Source of the DNA: an uncultured Dehalococcoidia bacterium
GTDB lineage: Bacteria > Chloroflexota > Dehalococcoidia > Bin125
NCBI GenBank assembly: GCA_958295515.1
Contig: CATQGW010000001.1
Location: 124,001 to 188,000, forward strand
Length of the DNA: 64,000 nucleotides
Direction of reading: 5' to 3'
Shown: positions 1 to 8,162 of the stretch, piece by piece
Layout of the letters: every line of letters starts with the position of its first letter
How positions within the stretch are numbered: the stretch's first letter is position 1
Made by a program: the position numbers and the translations under genes
The notes under the pieces: generated by a model
Seen by the model: only the letters and a program-made list of their open reading frames with translations
Database searches by the model: none
What the model was told of the DNA's origin: nothing

Positions 1-2646
1 GAGCGTGCCGGCTTTGACCTCGAGCGTGTACTCGCCGTTCTTCAGCGGGGCCGTGGGCGCCGCGTTCACGTCGAGCTGCACCTGCCGGTTGCCGGCGGCG
101 TCGAGGTCATCAACCATGCTGCCCGCGGTCTCGCCGGCCTTCTGGAGCGGCCAGGCGACCGCGAAGTTGCCGGTGGCGCTGGTGCTGCGCCAGACGACTT
201 TGCCGTCGGGGTCCGTGATCCGGGTGGTGGTCGCGCCCGGCGGCAGGGCTTTCACATTGCTGCCGTTGGCGTCGGCCAGGCTGACCGAGAGGCGCAGGCG
301 GTCGCGGGTCTCCGCGTCGTCCCGCCCACCAGGATTGTCCTCGGTGCTGCCCGCCACGGTGTTCACGTTCAGCACGCCGGTGGCCGGCTCGCTGATCGTC
401 AGCTTGGTGGCGGTGCCGGAGAAGGTGACGGTGACCGGGTCGATGTCGAGCAGCGAGCCGCCGCCCCTGGGCAGCACCTGGGCGCGCACCATGGTGGAGC
501 TCGCCTTGTTGGTGGCGCCGGGGTGGGTCAGCTGGACCACGATGTTGCCCGAGTTGGCCGCGTTCAGCTTGGTCACGTCGACCTGGCAGGTCAGCGCGCA
601 GTTGCCGCTGGCGGCGCCGGCCGGACTGAGCAGGCTGAGCGTGCCGGAGGTGGTGGTGAAGAGCAGCGAGCTGACCGAGTTGGCGCCTGCGGCAGTGCCC
701 TCGGAGCTGAGGATCTGCAGCCGCAGTCGCGTGGTCCCGTTCACCGCAATGTTGGACGGGTAGTCCTCTTCGTCGCCGGTGACCGTCGGGTTGCCCGGGT
801 TCCGGGCGAAGCCGAACTCGGCGCGATCAGCCTCCTTGACCGTGCCGATCTTGATCGGCAGGGTTGCGGTGACGTTCTCTTTGCCGTCCACGGTGAGGTT
901 GGCGGAGATCGTGAAGGTGCCGTCGGGGGTGCCCGCCGGGATCGTGATCTGGCCAGCCGTGCCCGTGGTGGTGGTCGTGCCGCGGTCGAGGTAGACCGGG
1001 CAGGACCAGGTCGTTACCTGGTCAACCGTGCGGCTGCCGCAGACGCCCGGTTCGCCGTCGAGCAGCACGTTGCTCGCCTGCACGTCCTGCGTCGTCGTCG
1101 TCACCGGCGGAGTACCGGTGGTGGTCGTCTTCGTGGCCGAGAGGTCGAAGGCGTAGGCCTGACCGTGGTCGGTGCTGGTGGGGAGGGTGGCGAGGGCGAA
1201 GGCGCGCTCGGTCTGACCGACGACGAGCGTGTCGTCGCCGTCGATCGCCGCGCTGGAGCCGAAGTAGCTGCCGCCGGTCAGATCGATGTCGGCATCGGTG
1301 GCGGCGGCCCAAGAGGCGCCGTCCCTCTTGAAGACGTACGCTTTGCCGTCTTTCCATGCGCTGGAGACGACCACCTCGTCGCCGCCGTCGTTGACTGCCA
1401 CTGCGTTGCCGAACAGGTCGCCGGCGACGGCGTCGCCGTCGGTCAGCTTGGCCGGCGTCGAGTGGATGTTCATCCAAGCAGCACCCGCGGCGACCCAGAC
1501 GTAGGCGGCTCCTGCCCAAGAGGCGGTTGTGGTGATCCCGGCGGCGCCGGCGACGATCACACTGCCGTCCCGGTTGATATCAAGCACGGCGCCGACTCGG
1601 ATCGCGCTTGTCGATTCCCCGGTCCGCGCGAGTGCGCTTTCAGTGGCGTCAACCCATCCGCCGGTGGTCGGCTTCCGGAAGATCAGGACGCCACCGTTCT
1701 CGTCGTCGCCACTAGAGTTCGTATCGCGGCGGGGTGCGCCGACGGCGACGACGCTGCCGTTGCCGGAGATGGCGACGGCGGAGCCGTTCATCTTGCCGGC
1801 ATCGGAGGTCGCAGTAGTTTTGGTGACTGCCGCAGCGCTGTCGGAGTTGGCGTCGGCCCAGCCGGCGGTCGGCTTGGTGAAGATGTAGGCGGCGCCGTTC
1901 GCGGTGACACCGCCGTGGCCGCCGGTGGAGCCGACCACGATCGTCGAAGCGGTGTCGTCGATCGCCACGTCGATGCCGAACTCGGTGGGCTTGTTTGCGC
2001 CGGTGCCGGGGGTCAGGGTGGCCATCAGCGCGCCGGCGAGGCTGTAGACGTAGACGCTGTTGTCGCCGACCGCGCCGACGACGATGACTTCGTCGCCGAC
2101 TGCGACGCTGTTGCCGAACTTGTCGTCCGCCGCGGGGGTCGGAGCGGTCAGACGCCTGGCGAAGCTGTCGTTGACGAAGACGTCAACGGAACCGGCCATG
2201 GCGATGGCGCGGACGTTGTCGTAGGGCGCGCCGACGACGACGATGTCGCCGCCGTTGGCTTCGGTGCGAGTCTGCACGTCAATGCTGTAGCCGGTGGCGG
2301 CGCCGTCCGGGTTCTCGCGGTAGCTGACGGAGTAGGAGCTGCGTCCGTTGTCTTCCCATTCCTGGCTGCCGGAGACACGCAGGGTGCCGGTGACGACCTC
2401 GGGGATGGGGTTGCTGGTGGTGCTGCTCAGCCAGCCGGACAGGGTGAGCGTGCCGCCGGCGGGCACGATGTTGTCGGAGTCTTCAACCAGTCTGAGGGTC
2501 AGCTTGAGGTCGGCGGGCGGCGGCGCGGCGCTGGTGGGCGGCGCGAGCACGGCAGCGGCGAGCGCCGCCAGCGCAACAAGCGCGGCCAGCGCAAACAGCG
2601 GCGCGGCTCGCGCCCGCGCGAAGACGGTCAGGGTGCGTGCGGACAT
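1..2646 (-). CDS. Secreted FG-GAP repeat surface protein (C-terminus beyond window)
   Basis: The frame is open from the ATG at 2646 to the left edge (at least 882 residues), so the C-terminus is missing. A second ATG two codons upstream (2652) is an alternative start. The first ~40 residues form a signal peptide: a basic start, an Ala/Leu-rich core and a likely cleavage near TSAAPPPADL. The first half then carries at least six FG-GAP-like repeats, for example FGNSVAVGDEVIVVGA and FGNAVAVNDGGDEVVV, each followed by an A-Y-V-F type strand. These normally build a beta-propeller on extracellular proteins. The second half is Thr/Val-rich and reads like stacked Ig-type beta modules. No enzyme motif or wall anchor is visible in the part seen. 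The role (adhesion, binding or surface layer) is inference. Confidence 0.8.
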   Translation of the reverse strand, partial: MSARTLTVFARARAAPLFALAALVALAALAAAVLAPPTSAAPPPADLKLTLRLVEDSDNIVPAGGTLTLSGWLSSTTSNPIPEVVTGTLRVSGSQEWEDNGRSSYSVSYRENPDGAATGYSIDVQTRTEANGGDIVVVGAPYDNVRAIAMAGSVDVFVNDSFARRLTAPTPAADDKFGNSVAVGDEVIVVGAVGDNSVYVYSLAGALMATLTPGTGANKPTEFGIDVAIDDTASTIVVGSTGGHGGVTANGAAYIFTKPTAGWADANSDSAAAVTKTTATSDAGKMNGSAVAISGNGSVVAVGAPRRDTNSSGDDENGGVLIFRKPTTGGWVDATESALARTGESTSAIRVGAVLDINRDGSVIVAGAAGITTTASWAGAAYVWVAAGAAWMNIHSTPAKLTDGDAVAGDLFGNAVAVNDGGDEVVVSSAWKDGKAYVFKRDGASWAAATDADIDLTGGSYFGSSAAIDGDDTLVVGQTERAFALATLPTSTDHGQAYAFDLSATKTTTTGTPPVTTTTQDVQASNVLLDGEPGVCGSRTVDQVTTWSCPVYLDRGTTTTTGTAGQITIPAGTPDGTFTISANLTVDGKENVTATLPIKIGTVKEADRAEFGFARNPGNPTVTGDEEDYPSNIAVNGTTRLRLQILSSEGTAAGANSVSSLLFTTTSGTLSLLSPAGAASGNCALTCQVDVTKLNAANSGNIVVQLTHPGATNKASSTMVRAQVLPRGGGSLLDIDPVTVTFSGTATKLTISEPATGVLNVNTVAGSTEDNPGGRDDAETRDRLRLSVSLADANGSNVKALPPGATTTRITDPDGKVVWRSTSATGNFAVAWPLQKAGETAGSMVDDLDAAGNRQVQLDVNAAPTAPLKNGEYTLEVKAGTL

Positions 2647-3083
2647 GGGCATGGGTTCCTTCCTGCTCCTGGGTGCGCGACTTACGTTAGCAGCATGCGC
2701 GGGTTGGTGGGGGTAGTGGTTGGGCGGGGGATTGTGGATGGTCTTGGGGAATTTTACAAGAGTGCGGAACTTCTGGGGGGTTTGGGGGGTGTTTTCTTGG
2801 TGGGCGGGGGGTGGGGGGGTGGCTTGTGGGGGCTCCTCTTTCCGTCATTGCCGCGCTTGGCGCGGCAATCTTATGGTGGGTGGGGGTGGGGGTTGTGCTC
2901 CGCTTTCCGTCATTGCCGCGCTTGCCGCGGCAATCTCGTGGTGCGCAGGAGAGGGGTTGGTGGTGGGACGGGGCTTGGTGCTGCTCACGGCGAGATACCC
3001 GTGGCAAGCACGGGTATGACGGATCTTCTTTGCACGGGGTCTTTCCGTCATTGCCGCGCTTGCGGCGGCAATGACGGGGGGGG
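2647..3083. repeat. Gene-free stretch with four REP-like palindromes
   Basis: No gene is supported here. The gap lies upstream of the surface protein gene and downstream of trxA. It is strongly G-rich on the plus strand. It holds four imperfect palindromes: 2847-2869, 2912-2934 and 3050-3072 (arms ATTGCCGCG or a shorter version, about 5-base centre) and 2995-3017 (ATACCCGTG arms, GCAAG centre). The first three have GTC or CGTC on the left and the fourth is followed by TGACGG. They could act as terminators or as dispersed REP-type repeats. The surface protein promoter must also lie here, but I see no convincing boxes. Confidence 0.7.
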
Positions 3084-3410
3084 TTAGACGAGGGCTTCGT
3101 CGAGGCGCTTGGCGAGGTCGCCTTTGGGGCGGAAGCCGACGATTTGGCCGGAGACTTCGCCGTCTTTGAAGACGAGCAGGGTGGGGATGCTGCGGATGCC
3201 GTAGCTGGTGGCGACGTTGGGGTTTTCGTCGGTGTTGAGCTTGTAGAAGGCGACTTTGCCGTCGTATTCCTGGGCGAGTTCGTCGACGACGGGGGCGACC
3301 ATGCGGCAGGGGCCGCACCAGGGGGCCCAGAAGTCGACGAGGACGGGGAGGTCGTTTTCGAGGACGTCGGTCTGGAAGCTGGCGTCGGTGACTTCGACGG
3401 GTTTGGACAT
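3084..3410 (-). CDS. trxA: Thioredoxin
   Basis: Cytoplasmic dithiol oxidoreductase of 108 residues, the usual length for the family. The active site WCGPC sits in the context [11 protein letters not shown] around residues 28-38, and the cis-proline motif [11 protein letters not shown] follows at about 75. It reduces protein disulfides and would itself be recharged by a thioredoxin reductase, which is not in this window. It sits 87 bases downstream of plsX on the same strand, with a palindromic repeat at the plsX end, so it may have its own promoter. The ATG at 3410 gives the canonical N-terminus. The call is secure. Confidence 0.97.
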   Translation of the reverse strand: MSKPVEVTDASFQTDVLENDLPVLVDFWAPWCGPCRMVAPVVDELAQEYDGKVAFYKLNTDENPNVATSYGIRSIPTLLVFKDGEVSGQIVGFRPKGDLAKRLDEALV

Positions 3411-3497
3411 GGTTGGGCTCCTCCTGGCTGTGTGGGGTTGAAGGGGTTGTGGGTAGTGTAGCGGGTTTGTGGGGGTTGGGGGTTGTGTTGGGGGGCA

Positions 3498-4568
3498 CTA
3501 TCGGGTGGGTTCCCGCTTGCGCGGGAATGACGGATTTCTTTGCGGGGGGGATTCTTGTTCGGCGGCGCCGGCGAAGGCTTCGCGGATGGCTTCGACTACG
3601 TTGGATTGGACGATGCCGACGGCGGAGCGGATGCCGCTGGCGACGGCTTCGGGGTCGGCGCGGCCGTGGCCGACGAGGACGGCGCCGTTGATGCCGAAGA
3701 GTGGTGCGCTGCCGACGCGGGAGTAGTCCCACTGGTCGCGGAGGGATTCGAAGGCTCCGCGCATGAGCCAGGCGCCGGCCATGTAGAGGAGGCGTTGTTT
3801 GATGCTTTTGCGGAGTTCGTCCATGACGCGCTCGACGACGCCTTCGGAGACTTTGACGGCGATGTTGCCGCTGAAGCCGTCGGTGACGACGACGTCGGCT
3901 TTGCCGCGGATGAGTGCGTTGCCTTCGACGTTGCCGACGAAGTTGGGTTCCTGGCGGGTGAGCAGTTCGTAGGCTTCCTGGACGACGGCTGCGCCTTTGG
4001 TGCTTTCTTCGCCGACGTTGAGCAGGCCGACGCTGGGGTTGCGGTGGTGGAGGACGCGCTCGAAGTAGGCTTTGCCCATGGCGGCGAATTGGCAGAGGTA
4101 GTCGGGGCGGACTTCGGCGTTGGCTCCGACGTCGAGGATGAGTGAGGGCGCGCCGCGGGCGTTGTGGAAGAGTGCGCCGAGGGCGGGTCGGGCGACGCCG
4201 GGGATGCGCCCGAGGCGGAGCAGGGAGGCGGCCATGACTGCGCCGGTGTTGCCGAAGGAGAGGAAGGCGTCGGCGTGGCCGTCGGCGACGAGTTGGAGGC
4301 CGACCATGATGGAGGAGTCGGGCATTTGGCGGACTTGGGTGGGTTGTGCGTCCATGGCGATGGTTTCGGAGGCTTCGGCGAGGCGGAGGTGTGCCTGGGG
4401 TGCGGGGAGGATGCTGCGCAGTTCGCTGCCGCGCCCGACGAGGATGATGTCGCAGAGGCCCTGTTTTGCGGCGATTTGGGCGCCGCGGACGATGGCGGCG
4501 GGGGCGTTGTCGCCGCCCATGGCGTCGATGGCGACGGTGATCGGCCGGTTGGCGGTGGTGGTGGTCAT
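3498..4568 (-). CDS. plsX: Phosphate acyltransferase PlsX
   Basis: Makes acyl-phosphate from acyl-ACP, the first step of PlsX/PlsY glycerolipid synthesis at the membrane. The signature VAIDAMGGDNAP is at residues 11-22, and SFGNTGAVMAA, DVGANAEVRPDYLCQFA and VVTDGFSGN are the conserved family blocks. At 356 residues it is slightly long. The last ~12 residues (NPSFPRKREPTR) are encoded by a palindromic repeat at 3510-3527 rather than by family sequence. The start codon overlaps the stop of the upstream lipoprotein gene by four bases, so the two are translationally coupled. The usual rpmF and fab neighbours are absent here. Confidence 0.96.
   Translation of the reverse strand: MTTTTANRPITVAIDAMGGDNAPAAIVRGAQIAAKQGLCDIILVGRGSELRSILPAPQAHLRLAEASETIAMDAQPTQVRQMPDSSIMVGLQLVADGHADAFLSFGNTGAVMAASLLRLGRIPGVARPALGALFHNARGAPSLILDVGANAEVRPDYLCQFAAMGKAYFERVLHHRNPSVGLLNVGEESTKGAAVVQEAYELLTRQEPNFVGNVEGNALIRGKADVVVTDGFSGNIAVKVSEGVVERVMDELRKSIKQRLLYMAGAWLMRGAFESLRDQWDYSRVGSAPLFGINGAVLVGHGRADPEAVASGIRSAVGIVQSNVVEAIREAFAGAAEQESPPQRNPSFPRKREPTR
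3510..3527. repeat. REP-like palindrome inside the plsX 3' end
   Basis: TTCCCGC and GCGGGAA arms surround a TTGC centre, and the copy is followed by TGACGG, as in the copies downstream of metK. It lies within the last codons of plsX and supplies its atypical C-terminal residues. Confidence 0.75.
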
Positions 4569-5845
4569 GATGCGCCCTCGATTTGGCAGCGGAAGCCGTC
4601 GAGCAGCGCTTCGGCGGCGGCTTGGGGGTCGTCGTTGTGGAGTACGTGGAGGGCGAATTCGCGTCCGGAGTCGTTGCAGTACCAGGCGAAGGAGGCGATT
4701 TGCACGACGCCTTCGCCGATGGCGGTTTCGCTGAGTGCGAGGCGTGAGGCCTGGCCGTCGACGGTGCGGGCGTCGCGGTAGTCGGACTGGGGGGCAGCGC
4801 CGAGGGTGTCGAGCAGGGTGCGCTCGATGGCGACATCGGCGTCGAAGAAGGCTGCGCCGATGGTTTCCCAGACGAGCACGGCTTCGAGGGCGAGCTCGCT
4901 CTGGAGGACGATGACGCCGGCGTCGAAGGTGGGGGGGTTGTCGGTGGGCTGGCCGTATTCGAGGGTGATGTAGTCGAGGCCGTAGTCGAAGCGGAATTCG
5001 AAGCGTTCGTAGCGTCCGGGCGCGGCTTTGGCTTCGAGGGGTGCGGCGAAGGAGTCGTAGGCGCGGTTGAGGGCGGGGAGTGAGGCTTCGTAGTCTTCGG
5101 CGACGGCGCCGCCGCGGAGGACGTAGAGGAGGCTGCCGAGCGGGGTGTAGGTGGCTTGCCAGCGGACGAGGAAGCCGCCGGTGGCGCGGCGGTCTTCTTC
5201 CCAGTCGTAGCGCCAGCCGGAGAGGCCGAGCAGTGGTAGGGAGACGGCGGTGCGTGCGGGGGTTTCGACGAATTCGGGGACGTTGAAGGATTCGCGCCAG
5301 AAGTCGTCGAGTTGTTCTTCGGGGACGAGGTCGTAGACGCGGACTTCGAAGAGCGCGCGGCCGGTGTCGGCGAGGAAGGTTGCGCGGTCGATGCCGTTGG
5401 AGGAGGGGTCGCAGAAGGGTGGGCAGATGAGGTCGAAGCTGTAGCCGTAGGAGGGGTTGATGTAGCGGCGGAGGACGTCGTCGGAGCGGGGGCCGGGGGC
5501 GGTCTGTTGGTCGGCGCTTTGTTGTTGGTCGTCGGCGTCGGCGGTGGACTGCTGTTCGGCGGGTTCGGTTTGGGCGTCGGACTGTTGGGTTTGGGGGCGG
5601 TCCTGGGCGGGCTGGTCGGCGTCCTGCTGTTGTTGGGTTTGCTGCTGTTGGGCGTCGGCGGTGGGTTGGGTGGTTTGCTGCCGCTGGGTTTCGCCGGCGG
5701 CGGCGGGGCGGAAGTATTGGTTGGCTTCGATGTGTTCGTTGGGGTTGGCGGCGCAGGCGGCGGCGAGCAGCGCGGCGAGCAACACGGCAAGCAGTGTGGC
5801 AAGCAGTGTGAGGGGTAGTGCGGCGCGGGCGTTTGTGGGTTTCAT
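4565..5845 (-). CDS. Predicted lipoprotein with Gln-rich linker, function unknown
   Basis: A 426-residue protein I do not recognise. The ATG at 5845 opens a hydrophobic Leu/Ala stretch ending in AAACAANPN, a plausible though weak lipobox, so it is probably exported and lipid-anchored. Residues ~45-110 are low-complexity Gln/Asp/Ala/Thr. The rest (about 120-426) looks globular, with aromatic-rich beta-like segments such as YGYSFDLICPPFCDPSSNG, which holds two close cysteines. Its start overlaps the methyltransferase stop by four bases and its stop overlaps the plsX start by four, so it is in one operon with both. A longer upstream in-frame extension is rejected because it would run through the methyltransferase gene. 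Confidence 0.75.
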   Translation of the reverse strand: MKPTNARAALPLTLLATLLAVLLAALLAAACAANPNEHIEANQYFRPAAAGETQRQQTTQPTADAQQQQTQQQQDADQPAQDRPQTQQSDAQTEPAEQQSTADADDQQQSADQQTAPGPRSDDVLRRYINPSYGYSFDLICPPFCDPSSNGIDRATFLADTGRALFEVRVYDLVPEEQLDDFWRESFNVPEFVETPARTAVSLPLLGLSGWRYDWEEDRRATGGFLVRWQATYTPLGSLLYVLRGGAVAEDYEASLPALNRAYDSFAAPLEAKAAPGRYERFEFRFDYGLDYITLEYGQPTDNPPTFDAGVIVLQSELALEAVLVWETIGAAFFDADVAIERTLLDTLGAAPQSDYRDARTVDGQASRLALSETAIGEGVVQIASFAWYCNDSGREFALHVLHNDDPQAAAEALLDGFRCQIEGAS

Positions 5846-6666
5846 TGGCGCGCCGCCGGGCTGCTGAGGGCGATGGTGCGGTCGCCGTGGCCGAGGGGGT
5901 CGAGGGTCCAGGAGCCGTACCAGTGGTCGGGTTGGAGGCCGGCCTGGCGGAGGAGTCCGTCGAGTTCGCCGGGGGTGATGGCGACGCGCAGGGGGAAGCG
6001 GGCGATGGCGCGTTGGGCGGCGCTTTCGTAGATGTAGGTGATCCAGGCGATCGGGGCGGCGCGGTCGAGCGGGTGTTCGGCGCAGCGGGGTTCGGCGAGT
6101 TCCTGGCCGGCGAGTTTGGCGACGGTGCCGAGGCAGGGGTGCTCGCGGGTCCATTCGAGGCGGAGCGGCTGGGGGCCGGGCTCGAAGTCTTCGGGGCGGG
6201 GAGCGGTGAGGTCGAGGGCGAGGCAGCCGTCGGGCTTGAGTCGTTGGGCGGCGTTGCGGAGGGTGGCTAGTTGGTCATGGCGGGTGAGGAGGTGCTGGAA
6301 GGTGCCGAGCGCGCAGATGATCAGGTCGAAGTGGGTGAGGTTGTCGGGCATGGCGTGTGGGGCGCGCATGTCGGCCTGGATGATGCGGACGCCGGCCTGG
6401 CGCATTTTTTCGGTGCCGTGTTGGAGCATGATGGGGGAGGCGTCGATGGCGGTGACGTCGTGTCCGTCGGCGGCGAGCGGGGCGGCGAGGCGTCCGGTGC
6501 CAGCGCCGAGTTCGAGGATGCGGGCGCGTCCGAAGCCGCCGGCGAGCTGCCGCCAGAGTTCGAGGTCGTCTTCGATGGGGGCGAAGTCGAGGTCGTAGAA
6601 GGGTGCGATCGCCTGGAGTGAGCGCTCGATCTGTTCTGCGGAGCAGGCGAGAGGGTCGTCGGGCAC
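5842..6666 (-). CDS. Class I SAM-dependent methyltransferase
   Basis: Has a Rossmann methyltransferase core: motif I ELGAGTGRLAAPLA, the acidic residue in VTAIDASPIML, motif II around IIQADMRAPH and the post-motif FDLIICALGTFQHLL. The substrate cannot be told; the family includes small-molecule and protein methylases. I choose the GTG at 6666 (274 residues) because GGAGG lies six bases upstream; a TTG at 6684 would add six residues. It is the first gene of a minus-strand operon and diverges from apt with an 88-base gap. A TACGCT box at about 6690 could be its -10 element. As a SAM consumer next to the SAM-turnover operon its placement is suggestive, but no functional link is shown. Confidence 0.88.
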   Translation of the reverse strand: MPDDPLACSAEQIERSLQAIAPFYDLDFAPIEDDLELWRQLAGGFGRARILELGAGTGRLAAPLAADGHDVTAIDASPIMLQHGTEKMRQAGVRIIQADMRAPHAMPDNLTHFDLIICALGTFQHLLTRHDQLATLRNAAQRLKPDGCLALDLTAPRPEDFEPGPQPLRLEWTREHPCLGTVAKLAGQELAEPRCAEHPLDRAAPIAWITYIYESAAQRAIARFPLRVAITPGELDGLLRQAGLQPDHWYGSWTLDPLGHGDRTIALSSPAARQ

Positions 6667-6718
6667 GGGAGGCCTCCGTGCCAATCAGCGTATCAGCGCG
6701 GGGCGCGTTGACCGCGCG

Positions 6719-6748
6719 TTGACCGCGTGTTGGGGGCATCCGTAGCCT
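6719..6748 (+). promoter_or_regulatory. Promoter of the apt-metK operon (leaderless geometry)
   Basis: TTGACC (6719-6724), an 18-base spacer and TAGCCT (6743-6748) are followed after six bases by the apt ATG at 6755. Transcription would start at or next to the ATG, giving a leaderless mRNA. A second TTGACC lies 11 bases upstream (6708-6713), a direct repeat that might be an alternative -35 or a regulator half-site. Confidence 0.65.
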
Positions 6749-6754
6749 GTGGGT

Positions 6755-7285
6755 ATGAGCGAGTGGGACGCTGTGCGGCGGGCGGTGCGGGCGGAGATTC
6801 GGGCGGTGCCCGATTTTCCGCAGGCGGGCATCCTGTTCCGCGACATTACGCCGCTGTTGGCTTCGCCCGAGGCGTTCGAGCAGGCGCTGGGCTGGTACGC
6901 GGATCGCTGCGCGGGGGCGGAGGTGATTGTGGGGGTGGAGGCGCGGGGGTTCATCGTGGGCGCGGCGGTGGCGCAGCGGTTGGGTCTGCCGTTTGCGCCG
7001 ATGCGGAAGCCGGGCAAGCTGCCGAGGGCGACGATCGGGCGGCGCTACGAGCTGGAGTACGGGAGCGACGGTCTGGAGATGCACAGCGACGCGGTGCGTC
7101 CGGGGCAGCGCGCGGCGCTGGTCGATGATGTGCTGGCGACGGGCGGGACGCTGGAAGCGGCGGTCGGTCTGCTGGGCGAGGCGGAGGCGGAGATCACGCG
7201 GATCGCGGTGCTGATTGAGCTGCGCGAGCTGAACGGACGCGAGCGGCTGGCGGGGTATCCGCTGGACACGTTGATTGGATATTGA
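6755..7285 (+). CDS. apt: Adenine phosphoribosyltransferase
   Basis: Converts adenine and PRPP to AMP in the cytoplasm. The PRPP-binding signature is AALVDDVLATGGTLEA near residue 120, and VEARGFIVGAAVAQRLGLP and MRKPGKLP are typical APT segments. At 176 residues it is of normal length. The ATG at 6755 is preferred over an in-frame GTG at 6749, because the ATG falls at the predicted transcription start and gives the standard N-terminus. It leads the operon whose next gene, mtnP, releases adenine from methylthioadenosine, so the two form a salvage pair. Confidence 0.96.
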   Translation: MSEWDAVRRAVRAEIRAVPDFPQAGILFRDITPLLASPEAFEQALGWYADRCAGAEVIVGVEARGFIVGAAVAQRLGLPFAPMRKPGKLPRATIGRRYELEYGSDGLEMHSDAVRPGQRAALVDDVLATGGTLEAAVGLLGEAEAEITRIAVLIELRELNGRERLAGYPLDTLIGY

Positions 7286-7289
7286 GGCT

Positions 7290-8162
7290 ATGGCTGCACC
7301 TCGCGCATCGCTGGCGGTGATTGGCGGCTCGGGTTTCTATCGGATGCCGGGGCTGGAGCAGCTCGAGACGTGGAGTCCGGAGACGCCGTTCGGGGCGGCG
7401 AGCGACGAGATTGTGATCGGCGCGCTGTCCGGTCGGCGGGTGGCGTTTCTGCCGCGTCACGGTCGGGGGCATGTCTGGCTGCCGCATGAGATTCCGGTGC
7501 GGGCGAATATCTGGGCGCTGAAGGCGTTGGGGGTGGAGGGGATCATCGCGGTGTCGGCGGTGGGTTCGCTGCGCGAGGAGATCGCGCGGGGGGACATGGT
7601 GGTGCCGGATCAGATCATCGACCGCACGAAGGGGGATCGGGTGCGCTCGTTTTTTGAGGGGGGGATCGCGGCGCATGTGGGCTTCGCCGATCCGTTCTGC
7701 GCGGATCTGAGCGGGCGGCTGGCGGAGGCGGCGGAGGGGCTGGGCAAGCGGGTGCATCGCGGCGGGGCGTATGTGTGTATGGAGGGGCCGGCGTTCAGTA
7801 CGCGGGCGGAGTCGGCGCTGCACCGCTCGTGGGGTGCGTCGATCATCGGGATGACGGCGATTCCGGAGGCGAAGCTGGCTCGGGAGGCGGAGATCGCCTA
7901 CGCGATGCTGGCGACAGCAACGGACTACGATGTGTGGCGGGAGGGTGAGGAGGATGTCTCGGCGGATGTAGTGGCGGCGGTGGTGCAGGAGAATGTGGCG
8001 TCGGCGCAGGCGATTGTGGCGGGGGTAGCGCGGGGGCTGCCGGCGGAGTGGACTTCGACGGCGGCGGGGGCGCTGCGGGGAGCGATCATGACGGATCCGG
8101 CGCGGATTTCGGCGGAGACGCGGGAGCGCTACGCGCTGCTGATTGATGAGTATCTGCCGTGA
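7290..8162 (+). CDS. mtnP: 5'-methylthioadenosine phosphorylase (PNP family)
   Basis: Splits methylthioadenosine (or a related purine nucleoside) with phosphate to give adenine and the ribose-1-phosphate. Family blocks: IGGSGFY near the N-terminus, LPRHGRGH, HEIPVRANIWALKALGV, YVCMEGPAFSTRAE and GMTAIPEAKLAREAEIAYA, followed by TDYDVW. The form of this last motif and the ATATDYD segment favour MTA over guanosine/inosine. The ATG at 7290 (290 residues) has GAGG just upstream, and apt ends four bases before it. The next gene starts at a GTG that overlaps this stop. Purine nucleoside phosphorylase is the alternative. Confidence 0.92.
   Translation: MAAPRASLAVIGGSGFYRMPGLEQLETWSPETPFGAASDEIVIGALSGRRVAFLPRHGRGHVWLPHEIPVRANIWALKALGVEGIIAVSAVGSLREEIARGDMVVPDQIIDRTKGDRVRSFFEGGIAAHVGFADPFCADLSGRLAEAAEGLGKRVHRGGAYVCMEGPAFSTRAESALHRSWGASIIGMTAIPEAKLAREAEIAYAMLATATDYDVWREGEEDVSADVVAAVVQENVASAQAIVAGVARGLPAEWTSTAAGALRGAIMTDPARISAETRERYALLIDEYLP

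Noticed and set aside
523..3087. 854-codon plus-strand frame
   Set aside because: Antisense to the surface protein and trxA. It runs through palindromic repeats and has no family features.
2845..5802. 985-codon minus-strand frame
   Set aside because: Out-of-frame shadow of plsX, thioredoxin and the lipoprotein, with extreme Pro/Ser/Arg composition.
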